A stretch of DNA of 7,646 nucleotides. Source: Marinovum sp. Its GTDB lineage: Bacteria; Pseudomonadota; Alphaproteobacteria; Rhodobacterales; Rhodobacteraceae. Below the pieces are notes generated by a model. The model was not told the DNA's origin and ran no database searches. It worked only from the letters and a program-made list of their open reading frames with translations. The position numbers and the translations under genes were made by a program. This document shows positions 6,528 through 7,646 of the stretch, piece by piece. The DNA is taken from assembly GCA_002684375.1 (NCBI GenBank), contig NYVC01000042.1, positions 28,876 through 36,521 of the forward strand, read 5' to 3'. The stretch's first letter is position 1. Each line of letters opens with the position of its first letter.

Positions 6528-7157
6528 CTACCTCGTCTCAACGGGCAGATGGCCCCGACGCGTGTCCCATCCCGATGTTTCCAGTTCTGGCGTGGTGTCA
6601 TTGGTCTCTGGCCAGCCCACACAGAGATACGCCACAAGCCGCCAGTCTGTTGATACGGTCAGATCCTCCGCCAGTTGTGCTTGGTCCAAAATAGAGACCC
6701 ATCCAACACCCAAGCCCCGCGCGCGCGCCGCCAGCCAGAACAGATTGATCGCGCCGACGACTGAATACCGTCGCATTTCGGGCATGGTTTTGGCACCAAG
6801 CCCGCTGCCTTTGTCGGTGGCCTCGTCGCAATAAACCGCCAAATGTACGGGGGCGTCCCGCATGCCGGACAGTTTCAACCCCGCATAAAGCACGGCCTTT
6901 TCACCGCTATAGCCCTGCAGGGCGTCTTGATTGGCGATTTGGAAGTTTTTGCACGCCGCTGCACGTGCCTCTGTGCTCTCGACCCGAATCACCCGCCAAG
7001 GTTCGGACAGCCCGACAGAAGGGGCAAACAAGAACGTCTCTAGACATTCTTGCACCAGCGCGTCGTCAACCGGATCTGAGCGAAAGCGGCGCACGTCGCG
7101 CCGCCACCGCATCAGATCGGCCAGATCGCTCTGGAAGGCTTTTGGAAAAAGGTCCAT
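6528..7157 (-). CDS. bluB: 5,6-dimethylbenzimidazole synthase (BluB), nitroreductase-fold FMN enzyme
   Basis: BluB uses O2 to break up reduced FMN and make 5,6-dimethylbenzimidazole, the lower axial ligand of vitamin B12. The 209-residue protein carries the BluB-specific pattern: RRDVRRF (19-25) with Asp21 equivalent to the essential Asp of the rhizobial enzyme, APSVGLSEPWRVI (45-57), TMPEMRRYSVVGAINLFWLA (124-143), and GLGVGWVSILD (148-158) with Ser155 equivalent to the second essential residue. The C-terminus YLCVGWPE...PELETSGW also fits BluB rather than generic nitroreductases. Those equivalences come from memory of the Sinorhizobium protein. It starts 17 bases after the rpsP stop with only a weak AAGG site, so coupling to rpsP translation is possible. 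Its location inside the rpsP-rimM-trmD-rplS operon, away from cob genes, is unusual. A different nitroreductase is unlikely. Confidence 0.9.
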   Translation of the reverse strand: MDLFPKAFQSDLADLMRWRRDVRRFRSDPVDDALVQECLETFLFAPSVGLSEPWRVIRVESTEARAAACKNFQIANQDALQGYSGEKAVLYAGLKLSGMRDAPVHLAVYCDEATDKGSGLGAKTMPEMRRYSVVGAINLFWLAARARGLGVGWVSILDQAQLAEDLTVSTDWRLVAYLCVGWPETNDTTPELETSGWDTRRGHLPVETR

Positions 7158-7174
7158 GCCAGAGCCAACCTTAG

Positions 7175-7570
7175 TTATTCCGCCGCGGCGGTCTCTTCTT
7201 CGGCTACAGCTGGCGCGTCTGCCTTAGTGGCGTCTGCGGCTTTCGCGGCCTTTTCCTCAGCACGGTTCACAGCTTTTTCACCGGGTGTGCCTTTTTTAGG
7301 GTTGTTGCGCTCTTTCTTTGGCACAACGCCGGCAGCTTCTAGCATGCGGCTGATCCGGTCGGTAACTTGTGCGCCTTCACCCAGCCAGTACTGGACACGC
7401 TCAAGGTTCATTTTTACCCGGTCTTCGCTGTCTTTGGGCAGCAGCGGGTTATACGTGCCCAGTTTCTCGACAAAGCGGCCGTCGCGCGGCATGCGGCTGT
7501 CTGCCGCTACGATGCGGTAAAAGGGGCGTTTTTTGCTACCGCCACGGGCGAGACGAATTTTAATAGCCAT
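7175..7570 (-). CDS. rpsP: 30S ribosomal protein S16 with extended acidic/Ala-rich tail
   Basis: S16 is needed for assembly of the 30S body. The 131-residue protein begins [20 protein letters not shown], the standard S16 start, followed by [22 protein letters not shown] (21-42) and the [17 protein letters not shown] segment (61-77). E. coli S16 has 82 residues; this one has about 45 extra, a low-complexity tail rich in Ala, Glu and Lys (about 86-131), as is common in alphaproteobacteria. I chose the ATG at 7568-7570, preceded by a strong AAAGGAG; a GTG at 7594 in frame would add 8 residues that are simply the ribosome binding site region. It is the first complete gene of the operon that continues to rpmE. 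Confidence 0.97.
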   Translation of the reverse strand: MAIKIRLARGGSKKRPFYRIVAADSRMPRDGRFVEKLGTYNPLLPKDSEDRVKMNLERVQYWLGEGAQVTDRISRMLEAAGVVPKKERNNPKKGTPGEKAVNRAEEKAAKAADATKADAPAVAEEETAAAE

Positions 7571-7597
7571 TTGGTATTCTCCTTTGGATGGCACTAG

Positions 7598-7622
7598 GTG
7601 CGGTGGGGGATACCCACCTCAC
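7598..7622. repeat. Hairpin in rpsP leader
   Basis: On the mRNA (minus) strand a stem of GGTGGG pairing with CCCACC (7613-7618 with 7602-7607) closes a 5-base loop. One mismatch below it is followed by three further pairs (7620-7622 with 7598-7600). It sits 27 bases before the rpsP start and overlaps the stop codon of the upstream reading frame. No U tract follows, so it is not a rho-independent terminator; an RNA stability or processing role is possible. Confidence 0.4.
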
Positions 7623-7646
7623 GTTTGATGTTGTGTGTGATGGTGA
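7619..7646 (-). CDS. Possible 3' end of chorismate mutase gene (8 codons visible)
   Basis: The right edge of the window reads on the minus strand as H-H-H-T-Q-H-Q-T followed by TGA at 7619-7621. Alphaproteobacterial chorismate mutases of the AroQ type commonly end in a His/Gln-rich tail of the form HHxxHQ, and in Rhodobacterales that gene often lies directly upstream of rpsP. Eight residues are too few to prove identity, and the other two frames are also open here, so this is a tentative call resting on tail similarity plus remembered gene order. If right, the gap to rpsP is 48 bases. Confidence 0.38.

Noticed and set aside
1..7646. Mobile element, CRISPR array, phage or defence system
   Set aside because: No direct-repeat arrays, transposase or integrase motifs, or defence domains are seen; all space is taken by recognisable core genes and short spacers.

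Overview
This 7.6 kb window looks like ordinary chromosome of an alphaproteobacterium, most likely a Rhodobacterales (Roseobacter-type) marine bacterium. The evidence is a MipZ division ATPase instead of Min proteins, a cysteine-free L31, an S16 with a long Ala/Glu/Lys tail, a TrmD with a long N-terminal extension, and moderately GC-rich, tightly packed genes. I see no insertion sequence, phage gene, CRISPR array, rRNA gene or intact tRNA gene. No stretch longer than about 200 bases lacks a gene.

Left third (1-3279): a homogentisate (tyrosine/phenylalanine) breakdown cluster on the minus strand, hmgA -> fahA -> a VOC-fold gene cut by the left edge. The VOC start codon overlaps the fahA stop as ATGA. 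A MarR-family regulator is divergent from hmgA. A 73-base intergenic region holds a plausible hmgA promoter whose spacer is almost filled by an inverted repeat, which suggests that the MarR protein represses the operon and probably itself. HmgA opens the ring of homogentisate and FahA splits fumarylacetoacetate into fumarate and acetoacetate. The isomerase between them (MaiA) is not in the window and may lie beyond the left edge.

Middle (3300-4245): mipZ on the minus strand, convergent with the MarR gene, with its own putative promoter and a near-palindromic hairpin touching its ribosome binding site.

Right half (4246-7646): a minus-strand translation operon in the order (probable chorismate mutase 3' end) -> rpsP -> bluB -> small membrane protein -> rimM -> trmD -> rplS -> rpmE, closed by a strong UUCG-loop rho-independent terminator. 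The core rpsP-rimM-trmD-rplS order is classical. The departures from it are bluB, which makes the lower ligand of vitamin B12, and a 49-residue single-pass membrane protein, both between rpsP and rimM. Spacings are very short and rimM overlaps the small gene by 8 bases, so these genes appear co-transcribed.

I found no convincing new multi-gene system. The points most worth a second look are bluB inside the ribosomal operon, the small two-cysteine membrane protein, the VOC gene coupled to fahA, the hmgA/marR operator, and hairpins in the leaders of mipZ, rplS and rpsP.
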